From Burkholderiales bacterium (lineage in GTDB: Bacteria > Pseudomonadota > Gammaproteobacteria > Burkholderiales > Burkholderiaceae_C), in NCBI GenBank assembly GCA_006227785.1, contig SBFU01000109.1:1-5729 (forward strand): a stretch of 5,729 bases of DNA, written 5' to 3'. The notes below the pieces were generated by a model. That model did not search any database and had not been told where the DNA came from. It was given only the letters and a program-made list of their open reading frames with translations. Within the stretch, counting starts at the first letter, position 1, and every line of letters starts with the position of its first letter. Positions 5,446 through 5,729 of this stretch are shown here, one piece after another. The translations under genes were made by a program, and so were the position numbers.

Positions 5446-5729
5446 ATGCCTGAACACCTGCGAGCCCTGGTGGTGATCCTGGTGATCGCGACCGCCGTGT
5501 TTCATGTGGCCAGGCCGGTCGCCGTCCAGGTCGTGCCCGCCGAGACCTTCGCGCGCTGGCGAATGGCCTGGTTCGGCCTCACGCTGGCCCTGTTCCTCTC
5601 CCACAACTTCTGGGTCTACGCGCTGCTCCTGGTGGTGTGGGTCCGGTACCTGGCGAGCCGGGAACAGCATGTGGTCGGGCTGTTCCTGATCCTGTTGTTC
5701 GTTGCTCCGCCATCGACGGTGAATATCCC
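5446..5729 (+). CDS. O-antigen ligase/polymerase-like membrane protein (N-terminal part)
   Basis: An open frame of 94 complete codons runs off the right edge. It is strongly hydrophobic, with likely membrane spans at about residues 5-21, 41-67 (probably two, around LSHNFW) and 76-88, separated by charged turns (FARWRMAW, YLASREQH). The N-terminus MPEHLRALVVILV and the SHNFWVY segment resemble O-antigen ligase or Wzy-like proteins next to tyrosine kinases in betaproteobacterial EPS loci; this is recognition from memory without alignment, and the catalytic periplasmic loop lies outside the window. The expected role is polymerising repeat units or transferring glycan in the inner membrane. An in-frame TGA at 5422-5424 makes ATG 5446 the first ATG available. 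The ribosome site is weak (CGGGA at 5433-5437). Confidence 0.75.
   Translation, partial: MPEHLRALVVILVIATAVFHVARPVAVQVVPAETFARWRMAWFGLTLALFLSHNFWVYALLLVVWVRYLASREQHVVGLFLILLFVAPPSTVNI

Noticed and set aside
5355..5453. A 32-codon frame in the gap before the ligase-like gene
   Set aside because: No ribosome site or family likeness; the sequence is short and overlaps the next start in another frame.

Overview
The window is part of an exopolysaccharide (EPS) synthesis and export locus from a high-GC Gram-negative bacterium. An outer-membrane beta-barrel, a Wza-type export protein, a Wzz/GumC-type co-polymerase and a bacterial tyrosine kinase in one operon point to Pseudomonadota. Strongly GC-biased third codon positions suggest a betaproteobacterium or a high-GC gammaproteobacterium; this placement is inference.

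Layout. On the minus strand, 737 down to 1 encodes most of a family 2 glycosyltransferase, cut off by the left edge. Bases 738-1151 form a 414-base divergent control region with short inverted and direct repeats and a strong but puzzling Shine-Dalgarno. From 1152 rightwards, five genes lie on the plus strand: a small single-SLBB polysaccharide export (OPX) protein (1152-1712), an outer-membrane beta-barrel (1709-2845, overlapping the previous stop), a polysaccharide co-polymerase with a GNVR region (2863-4470), a cytoplasmic tyrosine autokinase (4484-5341) and, after 104 bases, the start of a multi-membrane-span O-antigen ligase/polymerase-like protein (5446 to the right edge).

How they work together. 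The glycosyltransferase probably adds a sugar to a lipid-linked repeat unit. The ligase/polymerase-like protein would polymerise or transfer it. The co-polymerase spans the periplasm and sets chain length under control of the separate kinase. The OPX protein and the barrel would form the outer-membrane exit. The OPX protein has no cysteine, so no lipid anchor, and no visible C-terminal membrane helix, which makes the barrel encoded directly behind it the natural candidate for the pore.

No wholly new system is visible. The points most worth a second look are the OPX/porin pairing, the altered Walker A and minimal tyrosine tail of the kinase, the conflicting start sites of the OPX gene, and the repeats in the divergent promoter region. 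No exosortase, transposase, RNA gene or CRISPR array was seen.
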